Shown here: piece by piece, positions 33,090 through 44,200 of the stretch
How positions within the stretch are numbered: the stretch's first letter is position 1
How the letters are laid out: the number at the start of each line of letters is the position of its first letter
DNA from: Entonaema liquescens
Taxonomy: Eukaryota > Ascomycota > Sordariomycetes > Xylariales > Xylariaceae
Reading direction: 5' to 3'
NCBI GenBank assembly: GCA_902805475.1
Contig: CADCSX010000001.1
Location: 2,232,001-2,296,000 of the forward strand
Length of the DNA: 64,000 bases
The notes under the pieces: model-generated
The model's input: only the letters and a program-made list of their open reading frames with translations
Databases searched by the model: none
Told to the model about the DNA's origin: nothing
Made by a program: the position numbers and the translations under genes

Positions 33090-34398
33090 ATGAAAGAACT
33101 AAGCAGGAGTGGCACACTCAACCTCTGGTCGGCAGTGTCTATGTTAGCACTATCCGTTATATCCGTTGCAATCAGGTTGATGCTTCGAAGAGGGGGGAAA
33201 ATACCGCTATCATGGTCAGACTGGTTGATCTTATTTGGTCTTGCAACAGTAGCCGTAAACACCGGTTTGATTATTCAGTGTAAGGCTTCCTAACTGGCTA
33301 TATCCTTCAGCACTAGCGATTATATCAATGAGGAAGTCTAACTGTCGGGACGCCGTACAGATATCGTTGACGGCCCCGGGCCAGGAACATATGACCTCGA
33401 TGAAGTTATGGCGAACTACGCGAACGGAGGGGCGGAGTGGGCTACTGCAATGATGAAAGTGAGTGGCGTCAACATACATTTCGTCTAGTCTTTCCGTCTC
33501 TCTCTGTCTCCATCATTATACTTCAACTGACTAATGATACTAAGGAGCTATATGTCGGAGACCTGTTCTTTGGACTTGCCATCACTGTGATCAAGCTCTC
33601 CATATTGACCTTCTACCGTGAGCTTTTCGCCATCTCCAAGACGTTTCAGCGATGGAACTGGGCTGTCTCCGGGCTGTGTATCGTCTGGTTCCTTGTCTAC
33701 ACCTTCTGTGACGCATTTCAGTGTAATCCTCCCAGCGCCCTGTGGGAGTTTCTCGGCTCTACGGAATATTGTATCGCGAGCGGACCGCTCTGGCTGGGAT
33801 ACGAGTTGACCAACTTCTTTTTGGACGTGCTAGTTCTGGTTTTGCCAGTGGTTATGGTGCATCGTCTCCAGTTACGCACAGTGCAGAAATGGTCCGTTGC
33901 GAGCATGTTCCTCCTCGGTGGACTGTAAGTGATACTTTACCTGTTTTCTATCTGGTCTTTTGACTCACATATAACCTACTCTCCAAATATAGAGTGTGTA
34001 TTGCTAGTGTCATTCGAATGACATATATCTGGAACCCCAAGAACCACGAATTTGTCAAGATCTCTCAAGTCCAGAGCCTCTCAACGATTCAGCTAGGACT
34101 CGCGGTCCTATGCGCCTGTCTTCCCACATATGGACCCTTACTCCCAGTTTCACGCAAAGCCATGAAATGGGTAAAGCATACCTTGGGATATACTGTGTCC
34201 AAAAGTTTTTCTCTTAGCAGCGGAAGTGGACCCAGCACCAAGGACTCAGCTAAACGCTCTGAATACTATCTCATGAACGAGGCGGAGAGCGGTACGCATG
34301 CTACCTCGGCCTCGACAAATAGTTTAGTTGATGAGTATCCACTGGGCAATATCCCTTCTCGCTCAATTTTGGTCTCGAGGAGTGTTCAGGTAACGTGA
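33090..34398 (+). CDS. Fungal rhodopsin-domain 7-TM membrane protein
   Basis: Four exons: 33090-33279, 33361-33458, 33545-33924, 33993-34398 (introns 81, 86, 68 nt with canonical donors and CTAAC-type branch sites). The spliced frame is 357 aa. Hydrophobic segments follow the seven-helix pattern of the fungal rhodopsin-domain (PTH11-related) family: LWSAVSMLALSVISVAIRL, WSDWLILFGLATVAV, FFGLAITVIKLSILTFYREL, WAVSGLCIVWFLVYTFC, FFLDVLVLVLPVVMV, MFLLGGLVCIASVIRMTYI and IQLGLAVLCACLPTYGPLL. The C-terminal tail of about 80 residues is Ser/Thr-rich and probably cytoplasmic. Plasma-membrane sensor or receptor-like role inferred from family only. Such genes often sit near secondary-metabolite clusters, but membership here is not shown. 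Confidence 0.85.
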
Positions 34399-34806
34399 TA
34401 TCTAACCCCAAGTGGTTACATTTTTCCAGGGGCAATGTATAATGAGTGGTATTGGGATTTTATTGTACAAATGAATACCTGCCCGGTAGATGCGCGAAAG
34501 AAAATAATAGTAATTGAAGAAATCACTGCTTGTTTTAGCGACAATTGCATTCTAGCCACCGTAGTATCAATCAGTATCGAAATAGTACTTAGGTAGCCTA
34601 ATTGGTACCTAGGTAGTTTTAACATCGACATAAACTTTTACTTACATGCAGTATGTCCTCCGGTTCCTGATTGTGGGGGTAAAGGCACTGACCGGAGAGG
34701 AATCCCATGTTACACAAAACCCTGGCTCTACCCTCTCTGGTTCATCCTCATTGGGGGTGTTCATGGTGCGGTAGTACAGAAGTGAACACGCTCGTCTTAC
34801 TTATTA
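34399..34806. other. Intergenic, no gene seen
   Basis: 3' flank of the 7-TM gene; no coding or repeat structure until the inverted-repeat element. Confidence 0.45.
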
Positions 34807-35112
34807 GTGCTGTCTACACAAGTTCGACGTAGCACCCCCAAGGGGGTGCTGCGCATTGATTAAGGAAACGGGTAGTAATTAGGGATAGCGTACCAAACTT
34901 TGAATATTAATAAGAAGTTATTCCGACCTTTGCTAATTTTGGAAAAGAAAAAAAAATAATAAAAATTTATAAAATATTATAAAATATATTAAAATACGTG
35001 GGAAATACGCTTATTTGGAAATATTTCGGTTAAATCCTAAATTTTGCCCGTTTCTTTAATTAATACGCAGCATCCCTTTAAAGATGCTACGTCGAACTTG
35101 TGTAGATAGCAT
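34807..35112. mobile_element. MITE with hairpin-containing terminal repeats
   Basis: 306 bp flanked by TA (34805-34806 and 35113-35114). Ends are inverted repeats of about 65-70 bp: left GTGCTGTCTACACAAGTTCG, right (reverse complement) ATGCTATCTACACAAGTTCG, both continuing GACGTAGCA. Each arm holds its own hairpin, AGCACCCCC-AA-GGGGGTGCT on the left and AGCATCC..AAGATGCT on the right. The centre is AT-rich with no coding capacity. Likely a Tc1/mariner-type non-autonomous element. Confidence 0.75.
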
Positions 35113-35114
35113 TA

Positions 35115-35851
35115 ATACATATTAAACGCATCTTTCTCACGCAGTCTCTATCTATCCTTCTCAAAGTCATATGATACCCTGGCAAGTATCTGAAAAACAC
35201 ATTATCGATCGCGGATATTCACTCGAAGGATTACAATATCTATTCTGACTTATTTCTTTATATGCCGGGCCACAATATTGATTCGTGCAGCGTAGCAACG
35301 TTTGGTATGTGACAACGGTGGACAAGCCCTCTAACCTAGCACTAACACGTTGGGGACCTATATCTTGGCTCAAATATAGTTATAGGATTGGGGAGACGAT
35401 ATAAGGGATGAGGCTCTTCAATTTTCATCTCCTCTTTATTCCCAAGCTCGGCAGTTGTTAGGTTTCATAACATAAGCCTTGCCATGCAGTGACATGTTTC
35501 TTCGTTGCACAGCAGGTTCACTGGCGGGCTGCGCGCGTATGCGAAATTTCACAAACCGGACATGCTTATAGAAGAGAAGAAGAAGAAAGAAGATCTAGCT
35601 TGTACAAAAATAGAAGAGACAAACTGGAGCCTGAAGAAGTAACCAACTGCTTTAATTATACTCGTATTATCAATGTAGACGCAATCAGATGAGAGAAGAT
35701 CGCCGGCAACTGTCGTAGAGGCACATTGTAAGAACGTTAAAGGTTGGGAAATCATTAATGCTACCCCTCATTGCCATGGACTCGCTGTGCATTACGAATC
35801 CTACTTGTAATACGTACTATATGCATCTATTTATGTACATATGTGTACCTA
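35115..35851. other. 3' flank of the P450 gene
   Basis: No supported gene. Small frames on both strands lack any family features. Confidence 0.45.
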
Positions 35852-37601
35852 TTACAACATTCGCTTCCTGAATTGAACCTCAGGCCCATGGCGGAGCGAG
35901 ACGTATCCGTCCTTGACGAAATACTGCCCTCTGTCGGTGGCGCCCCATCCAAGACCCGACCGACCATCTCCCAGATTAGACTCGGGCGCACGCCTAATGT
36001 CCAAGCCGTGCAATGTACGAGCGATTATGAGGGTCATTTCCATCATGGCCAAGTGCCTTCCAATGCAACTGTATGGTCCAGAAAGGAATGGGTGGGAGCC
36101 CGATCTGTACCGTGCCAGCTTCTCATCGGTCGTGCCTCCGTCCAATTCATCTACGATCCAGCGCTCCGGTCGAAAAGCCTCCGCATCCTCCCCGTACACT
36201 GCGCTATTTCGTGAACACGCCCATGGAACCGTTCCTACGATAGTACCTACTGGATAGTACTCCCCAAGGATATTCAAGCCGCCGGCAAGGACCTCGCGTG
36301 CGTGTTCGCTTGGGACTGCGGGCGTAAGTCGCATGCCCTCATCGATGCAAGCTCTGAGATAAGTGCAACCCTGAAGCTTTGGACCGTGCACGATGTCCTC
36401 GGCCGACTTAAACGTGGTGCGGATCTCATGCGTAAGCTTTTGGCACCGTCGCGGGTCGCTCGTCAAGTAGAAGAAAATGCTTGAGAGGCTGATGCTGATC
36501 GTATCGGACCCGGCGATGATCAAGAGGCTGCTTTCCGCCCGCAGCTCATCTTCGCCGTAGACCCGCCGGCCCGTGTCGGGATCCCGGGCCTCGTAAAGGA
36601 AGTAGAACAAATCCTGGCGCCGGTCGGCTTCCGGCTTCTCGGCTTGCTGACGCTGAAGCGCTATTCGGTCCGTCACGCTTTGGTAAATGAAGCGGTGATA
36701 GTCACGGACGGCTGGTGGGCTAGCAAGCTCGAGTACTTTGTCCAGTCCCCGGGGTTTAAGCCAGATAAATAAACCTAATAACGGCGATCGACATACCTTT
36801 TCTGTTGTATTAGCGGGTTCACCTGGTGAGATAAGTGCAAGGATTATACCAGATAGCAAAAGCGAACATACTCCACGATGCTGTGTGGAATTGCTTTTAA
36901 GGGATTGGCCCCAGGCTCTTTGATGTTAAATGACTTTCCAAAGCCGAGATCGCCTATAATATCGAAAACTAAGGCGTCTATCATTTTTCCAAGGTCTTGA
37001 GGGGCGGACCATCCTGTGCAACCGTCGAGTTCTTGTCCAATAATTTGCGTCCAACGATTGACATGTTTAATATCGAACTTCGAAGACGCACGCAACGACT
37101 GTTCAGTAAAGGCCAAGGAAAGTAACTTGCGTTTTCTGGCATGTTTATTGACGTCCGTTTCAGTCAGTGTCGTGGGCTCGCTATCAACTCGTTGAAAGGC
37201 AGCAAAGAAGGGAGCTCGTCGAACGTTGGATTTCATGCTATAGATGTCCGTGTAGGCGGTAGGATCATAAAACAGGACCGTGTTGGGCTCTGGCCTAATT
37301 CGGTACCCATATACCCGGAACTGTCGCCATAACCATAGGTGGCGATCCCCAAGCGTCGCGTGGTACCATGAGGGGATGCCACTGACCCGGGCCCAGAACG
37401 GCCCCGGGACATGTTTTAAGGGGTGGAAATACAAGTTGTAAATCGCACTTCCAATGGGTTGGATAATTGGAGAATTTTCTAGTTAGTTTAGAGGCTTCTA
37501 ATACGTGGGATTCGGGAAATACAGACCAGAAGCAGGATAATAACTATGAGAAATACAAGCAAGCTTGCTATGCTATGGTTCTGGGAATAGAACCCTAACA
37601 T
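35852..37601 (-). CDS. Cytochrome P450 monooxygenase
   Basis: Last intron 36797-36849 (53 nt), last exon 36796-35852, main exon from about 37450 to 36850. ATG 37601 begins a separate hydrophobic stretch (IASLLVFLIVIILLLV), the expected N-terminal membrane anchor. The join from there to SAIYNLYFHPLKHVPGP cannot be made in frame with clear GT..AG sites, so the first intron is unresolved. Family motifs are I-helix AGSDT, K-helix EGMR, PERW and heme-binding FLSGPYSCIGRHLA with the axial Cys. Length about 530 aa is normal. It is an ER-bound haem monooxygenase, probably oxidising the polyketide product. It is divergently transcribed from the acyltransferase gene across a 262-bp gap. Confidence 0.88.
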
Positions 37602-37863
37602 GTTGATTCAATCAAAATACAGCTCTAGTACCTACCTACGTAAAGAGCATAACCTTCAAAGGAAGACCTGATTGCCTCATACTTATTAAATACCCTTATT
37701 TCGGTCAAGCGGGGTTACACGAATATTATTGCAAGATACTAGGCATATAAAGATATGTTGGCTCCTTTAATCTTTCTCCCACGTCAGCTTTATGCAGCTA
37801 CCTAAGACAGTTCACAGGCAGTCTCACCTCTCAAGCTTACTTACAGACCAACACGCCTAAGCC
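37602..37863. promoter_or_regulatory. Shared divergent promoter, P450 / acyltransferase
   Basis: Only 262 bp separate the two start codons, so the genes very likely share control elements. No binding site of a known regulator is recognised with confidence, and no cluster transcription factor is found in the window. Confidence 0.45.
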
Positions 37864-39230
37864 ATGTCTTGGACGCACGAAGGTGAATACTGGCGTCGGC
37901 CCCTCGATTGCCATGATAAGATGTTTCAATCTATTGCCGCGGCTGGCGCTCCTCTGGGCCGTGAGCACTGGCTCATGTTCGGATGGCTGAAGCTCAGCTT
38001 CCTTCCACTACGGATTCGGCGGCGCAAGAGCAACGCCTACGCGGCGCGTGGAGTGCTCTTCGCCTCCGCCATCCGGATATAGCATTGACACTGCACGAGG
38101 ATGAGAAACGCTATGTGCCTCTCACCGATAATCAGGCTCTGAAGGAATGGACTGATGCCACCTTTCGCGTCAGCACAGAAGCAGGCTCTGTTGATGAGCT
38201 GCTTTCGCGCCACCTTACAGTTGCGCCGTCTATCCATGCTACTTGCTATTGGGTCCCCGCTAGTTGCGAGGTAGCGATTGTATCCTCGCACTGGCGCTGG
38301 GACGGACGGGGCCTCATCATGATGTTGCATAGCTTTATGGACCTGCTCGGAAGCAGTTCTACGCCGTCATCCACCACGGAGGCAGCTGTGGGTTCCGAGG
38401 CAGCGAATCTAATTCCCACGCTGGACGCGGTAATTGGCATGCCTGCCATTCCCAAGGACGAATGGGTGCGCAAAGCTGAAGATCTTCTTGCTCCCTTCCA
38501 GGATGGATCGCCTGCTATCGGCTTGCCCATCACACCAGCGCTCCCAGGGGACACTGTGCGGGTAGAGACGGTGTTTTCCAAGGCTGTCACGACAGCGCTG
38601 CTGGAGGCGTGCCGAGCGAGAGGGCTTCGACTCACCGCCGCGCTGCACGCCTCAATCACTTTGGAAACAGCGCGATATTATAATGGGGAGGAAGAAGGAG
38701 CAGTCAAGGCCCACGGGGCGAGGTACAAATCGTGGGCCGCCTTCGATCTAAGGAAGTACTGCCCGCCGCCGCCCAACAGCTCGGCCCATGCACCGTCAAT
38801 CCGCATGGTAGCTTTCCCGCTCATCGCTGATCCGTCCGCTTCCTGGGGTACTTTGGCGTCTACCTTCCAAGCTTACTATGCGCAGTCACTGGCGCCGCCG
38901 GATAGCGAAGCCCTATTCGTCCGGGGGCCTTACGTCGAGAAGGCAACGGCTATGCTGGTGACGGCACCGCCTACGACGGAGCCAAACCTAAGCAATTTAG
39001 GGGTCCTTGAGAACTACGTAGAGGGGAGATATGGAGATATCGAGGTGCGGAACGTGGCTCTGGCCGTGCACATGCTGTCGCCGCAGCTGTACGTGCACGC
39101 TTGGACCTGGGGTGGGGAGCTGCGGGTGAGCATCTGTTACAACGAGGCGTTTTATCAGGAACAGTTTGTCAAGGGATGGTTAGAAGGACTACAGGCGAAC
39201 TTGTTGGAAAATCTCGAGATCAAGACCTGA
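37864..39230 (+). CDS. HXXXD acyltransferase, Tri3-like (one-base frameshift)
   Basis: The main frame (to a stop at 39230) carries the acyl-CoA-dependent HXXXD site in SSHWRWDGRG and a C-terminal half with an SFCYN-like ICYNEAF. The general architecture recalls fungal O-acetyltransferases related to trichothecene Tri3 and to condensation-like folds. The natural N-terminus is in another frame from ATG 37864 (GEYWRRPLDCHDKM, GREHWLMFG), and the two meet near 37995-38010 with one base missing. Total about 455 aa. If the frame is truly broken, translation could start at the internal ATG 37983, giving 415 aa without the N-terminal strand. Likely cytosolic acylation of a hydroxyl on the pathway product, possibly one installed by the neighbouring P450. 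Confidence 0.8.
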
Positions 39231-39403
39231 CACTTCTTATTTACGAATAAGAATGATTTAGGTAGTGAATTGACAACAGCTTGAATTAGAATCGAGACTT
39301 AATTTATATATGAACTATATCTATTTAGAAGGAGGAATCATCACACCGCGTGCAGCGCGAACCATATAGCGGCGACTATCACTACAGCTACCTAGGTAAG
39401 TAC

Positions 39404-40413
39404 CTATTTCTTATCTGGCAGACGAGGCATTGGAGCCTTCCCCTCCTCCAAATCGGTGCTGTGAGCCACGCTCTCCCACTCGTCATACATCTTCTGTAAT
39501 TCCTCGATCTTCTTACGCAACTCGGACAAACAGTGACTACCAAACGGGATCCTCAATGGGATATCCCGACCTGCAGCCACCCCCGTACCCTTGACGATCT
39601 CGATTACCTTAGCCACCATTTCGGGTGCGCTTCCAGCCGGGTTTTCATAGTTGCCACGCGATCGTACACGCGCCGCCTCGTTCAGAGGCTCCCAGAAAGG
39701 CACCCGCGACGGGACGTGCTGGATCTTGGCCATGACTTCGGTACCGTGGATGCCGGACTCGATAATAAGCGGCTTGATGCCCGGGGCAAGCCAAGCTAGC
39801 TCTTTGGAGAGACTCTCCACGGCGCCTGATAGCGTTAACCACTGGAACAAATAAAAAACAAGGGCTGAGTTAATCTACCTTCGATGGCAAATTTCGAGGC
39901 GCAGTATGCGGTTGCGCCCGGCTCACCGACGAACCCCGACTGTGAGTTCATGTAGAGAAACCAGCCCGAGCCCCTCTGCCGAAAGTACGGGAGCGCGGCT
40001 CGGGTGAGATTGATGGGGCCGTGTACCATGGTGTCGAAAGACCGCTGCAGTTCCTCCTGGCTTTTCGCACACCAGTTCAGTCACCTGTCTAATAACATAG
40101 TGCCTAGATGAACATGAAATACGTACTTAATCTCCTCTAATGCTCCGCACTGGATGTAACCAGCATTGTTGACGAATACATCAATCGTCCCGTAGATGTC
40201 CCAGGCCTCCTTGAACTTCTTTTCGATCTCGGCTTGCGGCAGAGTGACGTCGAGGTCTAGTATTGCCGCCCCGGTTTCCTTCAGGTGTGCGAGCCGAGTC
40301 TCGGCGTTACGGCCAGTCGCCACGACTCGGTCGCCTTGAGCCGTCAGCTGACGGACGAAGAGTTCGCCAAAGCCGCTTGAGCAGCCCGTGATAAGCCAAA
40401 CTTGGTTCGTCAT
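39404..40413 (-). CDS. Short-chain dehydrogenase/reductase
   Basis: Three exons: 40413-40123, 40056-39879, 39825-39404 (introns 66 and 53 nt); 296 aa. Classical SDR features are TGCSSGFG cofactor loop, Asp-rich DLDVTL, NNAG, catalytic Ser in MNSQSG and YCASK, with an extended C-terminus beyond the core (KKIEELQKMYDEWES). It is an NAD(P)-dependent oxidoreductase. The core pattern (FAIEG, then KELAWLAPGIKPLIIE) is that of the fungal group annotated as retinol-dehydrogenase-like. It ends 173 bp from the convergent acyltransferase. Likely a tailoring enzyme of the same cluster. The start ATG is clear, preceded on the minus strand by a poly-A stretch. Confidence 0.9.
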
Positions 40414-41283
40414 AATGAAAGTTGGAGAAAGAAAGTGTAATAGTTTTGCTTTTCTTTTCTTTTTTTTTTTTTTTTTTGCTATTTTCTCGTTTTAGAGAAA
40501 ATTGAAGACGCGAGGCTGGGGAAAGATCCTCATTACTAACATACATATAAATGAACGTCTATGGTTGCACAGCATCCCTTCAGTGTTTGTACCTACATAT
40601 ACAGCGCCATGTACCTGGTACCTTAGGAGGTACATACATGTAGATCTACATCCAACAGGCGAGCCTTGCACTACAGCGCAGTCTATCCTGTATCACCACT
40701 CACAGTCACATTTAAGCGCCCATAAATAGGATCACAGATAATATCAATGCTAGAAGGTAATCATCTCCAATATCATGCATACCAACCATGTCTCAGGCAA
40801 CATCATGTTTGGAAAGTGCCGAACCACAACGAAAAGGGGACGGGACAAAACAGATACTGCAACTGCCTGTCGACCCGTGTCTCAAAACGGCACAAGTAAT
40901 GCATTCAAAAATGCCTCTTACGTCGTCTTTAAGGCAGGCTGGGAGGACTGTGCTTATTGAGCTGCGATAGTGGCATGCTATTACGCAGAGCTTGTGATAC
41001 CGCTCGATCAAGTAGAGAGGTAGTTAATGATTGCTCCGGAATCACAACGGTCAGCGTTGCAGTTTTCAATTAATATCAGTTGTTTGGCTTCGAGTCGCGT
41101 CGGTACTCAAAAGAGGATTGAGATATTTCGTAAACAGCTTGGCGGAATCCTGCCGGTCCGTAACTACTTGGTGATCTAATATTAACAAGGAGAGTGTGGT
41201 GATACACTAAGGTGAATGAATACTTGCGATACCCAACGACTAAACGAAAGCTAGATACCGTAATCCTTCGTCGCAGACCCGAC
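40414..41283. other. Intergenic, with a poly-T tract
   Basis: No gene seen. A T-rich run (about 40451-40478) lies just upstream of the SDR start and may be a poly(dA:dT) promoter element. The rest separates the putative polyketide cluster from the giant-protein locus. Confidence 0.45.
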
Positions 41284-44200
41284 TTACTTCGTCAACAACG
41301 GCGCCGCTACGTACAGGTTCATAAATCCATTCTTCAATCTCTCCGGGATTCCCGCGATACTCTTCATCTCGTCTGCGATGCTCCACTTCAAACTGCTCGC
41401 CAAAATACCTACGAACCCCCTTTGCCCGTCGTCACCCGTGCCGAGCGCCGGGGAGGACCATGCGTTGTGTACTGCGGTGTACTGATCCCCCACCTGGTCG
41501 CCAGCGGCCGGTTCATCCGGCGCCCAGGCGTCGTCAGCGGTAGCGATGGCCGGGAAGGGCTTCTCCGAGAAGAGGCGCTGTAGGTCCGCGTCGGCGACTT
41601 GGTAAGGGGGGAAAGGGTCGGGGGCCATGGTGGGTTTGGGTGTCGTGATCAAGACCCCGGACATGAGCGTGACAGCTCCTTCGTCATTGTTAAGTAGGTC
41701 GCGGATGTTGTTGCCGCTGGTGCGAGGGTCCGTAGAAGGGTCGTCTGTTATGTTTTAGCTTTATATAAAAATAATTACTTCGCGCATAGGAGATAGTGAC
41801 TTACATTTCGCCCATAGACCACGAGGGAGGCGGTTGAGGTACTTATCGTACTGCCATCCATCATCTGGTTGACTATCGCCGTCTTGCTGGACCACAACCG
41901 TAACTGTCGAGGCCAAGGTGGTAGTCAATTTCATCGGCTTACCGTAGATATCGCCGTACGTAAGGACAGCGTTCCCGTTAGGGTCGTTCTTGACGGCATT
42001 AACTGGCATTTTACACTCTACAACGAAGGAAAATGAGCCCGCGCGTACGATCCACGGCGCCGTATGATCGCGCTCGGGGTTGTCTTCTGGGTTCAAGAGC
42101 CCTGATTGGGCTAGAAAATTATGGCCTTCATTCTTCGGGCGCGTTGCGGCTAAGATCTCCACGTCTTCTTCGGCCTGCGCATCATCTCCGGCTCCGATAG
42201 AGAGCTGGCCACTGTTTGCCGCCGATAAAGCCGGGCTTGTGCCTGTCTGTAGTACCAGCAGGTAGAAGTCTTGGAGGCTGACGGCTTCGTTGCGGGTTTG
42301 GTCGTTGCCGAAGTTGATATCGAATGCGGCGATCCAGAAGTCGACGTGTACGCGACCGGCGATCGGCGGGCCCCAGAGGTACAGCTGCGCGCCGATCTCG
42401 ACCGAGATACGGATGTGGATAAACCAGATATCGATACTGAACCCGACCCCGACGGAGACCCCGGCTTGCATATTAAAGTAGAATGGCTTGTAGTTGATGA
42501 GAAAGTCGGCAAATGCGTCGAACCAAGCGGACAGCGGTCCGGCGTAGAAGGCGGCATGCAGGCGACCCCCGGCCATGCAGGCCTTAGGCGTGATGGCGAA
42601 GTAGGCTTGGCCCGATACGCTGAGGCCGCCGCCGAGGTTCCAGCTGATACCCAGGCGCGGGGGGTTGGGGAAGCCAACGGGCAAGTTGAAGGCCTGGTGG
42701 TAGCCGCCGAGGGTGAAGACGTACTGGCCGACGGCCGACTGATCCGCGTGGGGCGCGTCGAACCAGTAGTACAGGCCGAAGCCGCCGGTGAGGTGACAGT
42801 TAGGATCTAGAATATAGGATCGCGGGGATAGCTGGGCGTCTATCTTGAGGGTGCCGTAGTCGAAGTCGGCTACGGCCGATATGCCTAGCTCGACGTGGGC
42901 TATCTTGAAGGACGACATGGGAGAGGGGACGTCGGCCGTGGCTACGGCAAAGATACCAAGCTTCACGGCGCTGCCGAATTGGACGACTACGACGGCATCG
43001 ATAGCTAGCATCTGGAAGGCGCCGACGCCCATGCCAACCGCCAACCAGTACGTCTTGTCTATCGGTTTGAACCAGCCACCCGCACCCGGGTCCACGAGTT
43101 TCTGCAGCGCCTCCATGGCATTTCCGCTGCCGCTCAGCTGCGAGCTTGCGATGAAGGGGAATTCGTAAACCTCGTCGACCGTCGGCAAGCGAACGCTGCT
43201 GTTGTAGCCGAAGCCGCCGCAGATGGAGTTGATCTCGGCAAACTCGAGCGTGACGAGCGGGCCGTTGAGCTTGGCGAATACGAACACGCTCTGGAAGCTA
43301 TTGGAGCTGCCCGACGGCGTTACTATGCCGTAGAAGCCGGCCGCCTCGAACTGGTACAACTTCCAGCCGACGGTAAGACCGCCAGCATAATAATCAAGAC
43401 CTCCTTCATTGCCGTGTCTGATGACTCCGGCGATCGATAGGGGCGGCTGATCAAACGACGCTGCGAGACCCAGAATGACGGGGGTGATCGTCGGGAGCCC
43501 GTCGAGCGTCGTAAACACGAAACCGAGAGAGAAGCCGACTAGAGAGAAGCCCATCGGGCCGACCTGGAAGGTTGCGTCAAACATGACGGCCAGCGCCTTG
43601 TCGTTATACTTGAGGCCGACGTTGCTAATCGACAACGGGCCGGTGTTCTTTTTGTATGGTGCTTGAGCGCTTGGGGATCCGTCGTCGATCTCACCTTCCG
43701 CGAGCGCCTTGCCGCCGGATGACGACTGCTTCATAAATTCGTAGTCGAGTAGACATGTACGCACGCCCGTGCTGCTGCGTATGATGACACCAAAGTGGCA
43801 CCCGCCTGCGAGTAGCAGATCTTTCGGTGTTCGCAGCTCCGGTTTAATCTTGTCATTTACAAGAATGGTGTCTTGCCCTGCGGTTTGCAGGCCGTTGTTT
43901 AGCTCGTCGCAGTCCAGACGTGTCAGTCCCGTTCCCTTGCCGGGCGCCGCGCCCTGCCGCGGCGGGTCCTGTACCCAGAGGAAGTATAGCTCGTCGAGAG
44001 GCTGCCTCAACGTGCCGATGAGAGGCAGTTCGAGCTCTACGTTGGTGAAGCCACCGATAGCAACCTTGAAAACCCGCTTGGAGGGCACCTTAGCACCCCA
44101 GGTCGTGTTATGCATTTGAACAAAGTCGACGTGGACGTTGGCGACGTTGAGCTCCGCAAAGAAGAAGAAGGAGATCTGGTCGGCCCCCGACGAATTCCTG

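Noticed and set aside
35771..36257. Plus-strand frames across the P450 3' half
   Set aside because: Shadows of the P450 exon that carries the heme and K-helix motifs.
42271..42810. 179-codon plus frame inside the DUF6603-like gene
   Set aside because: Antisense shadow of a strongly coding minus frame in GC-rich DNA.
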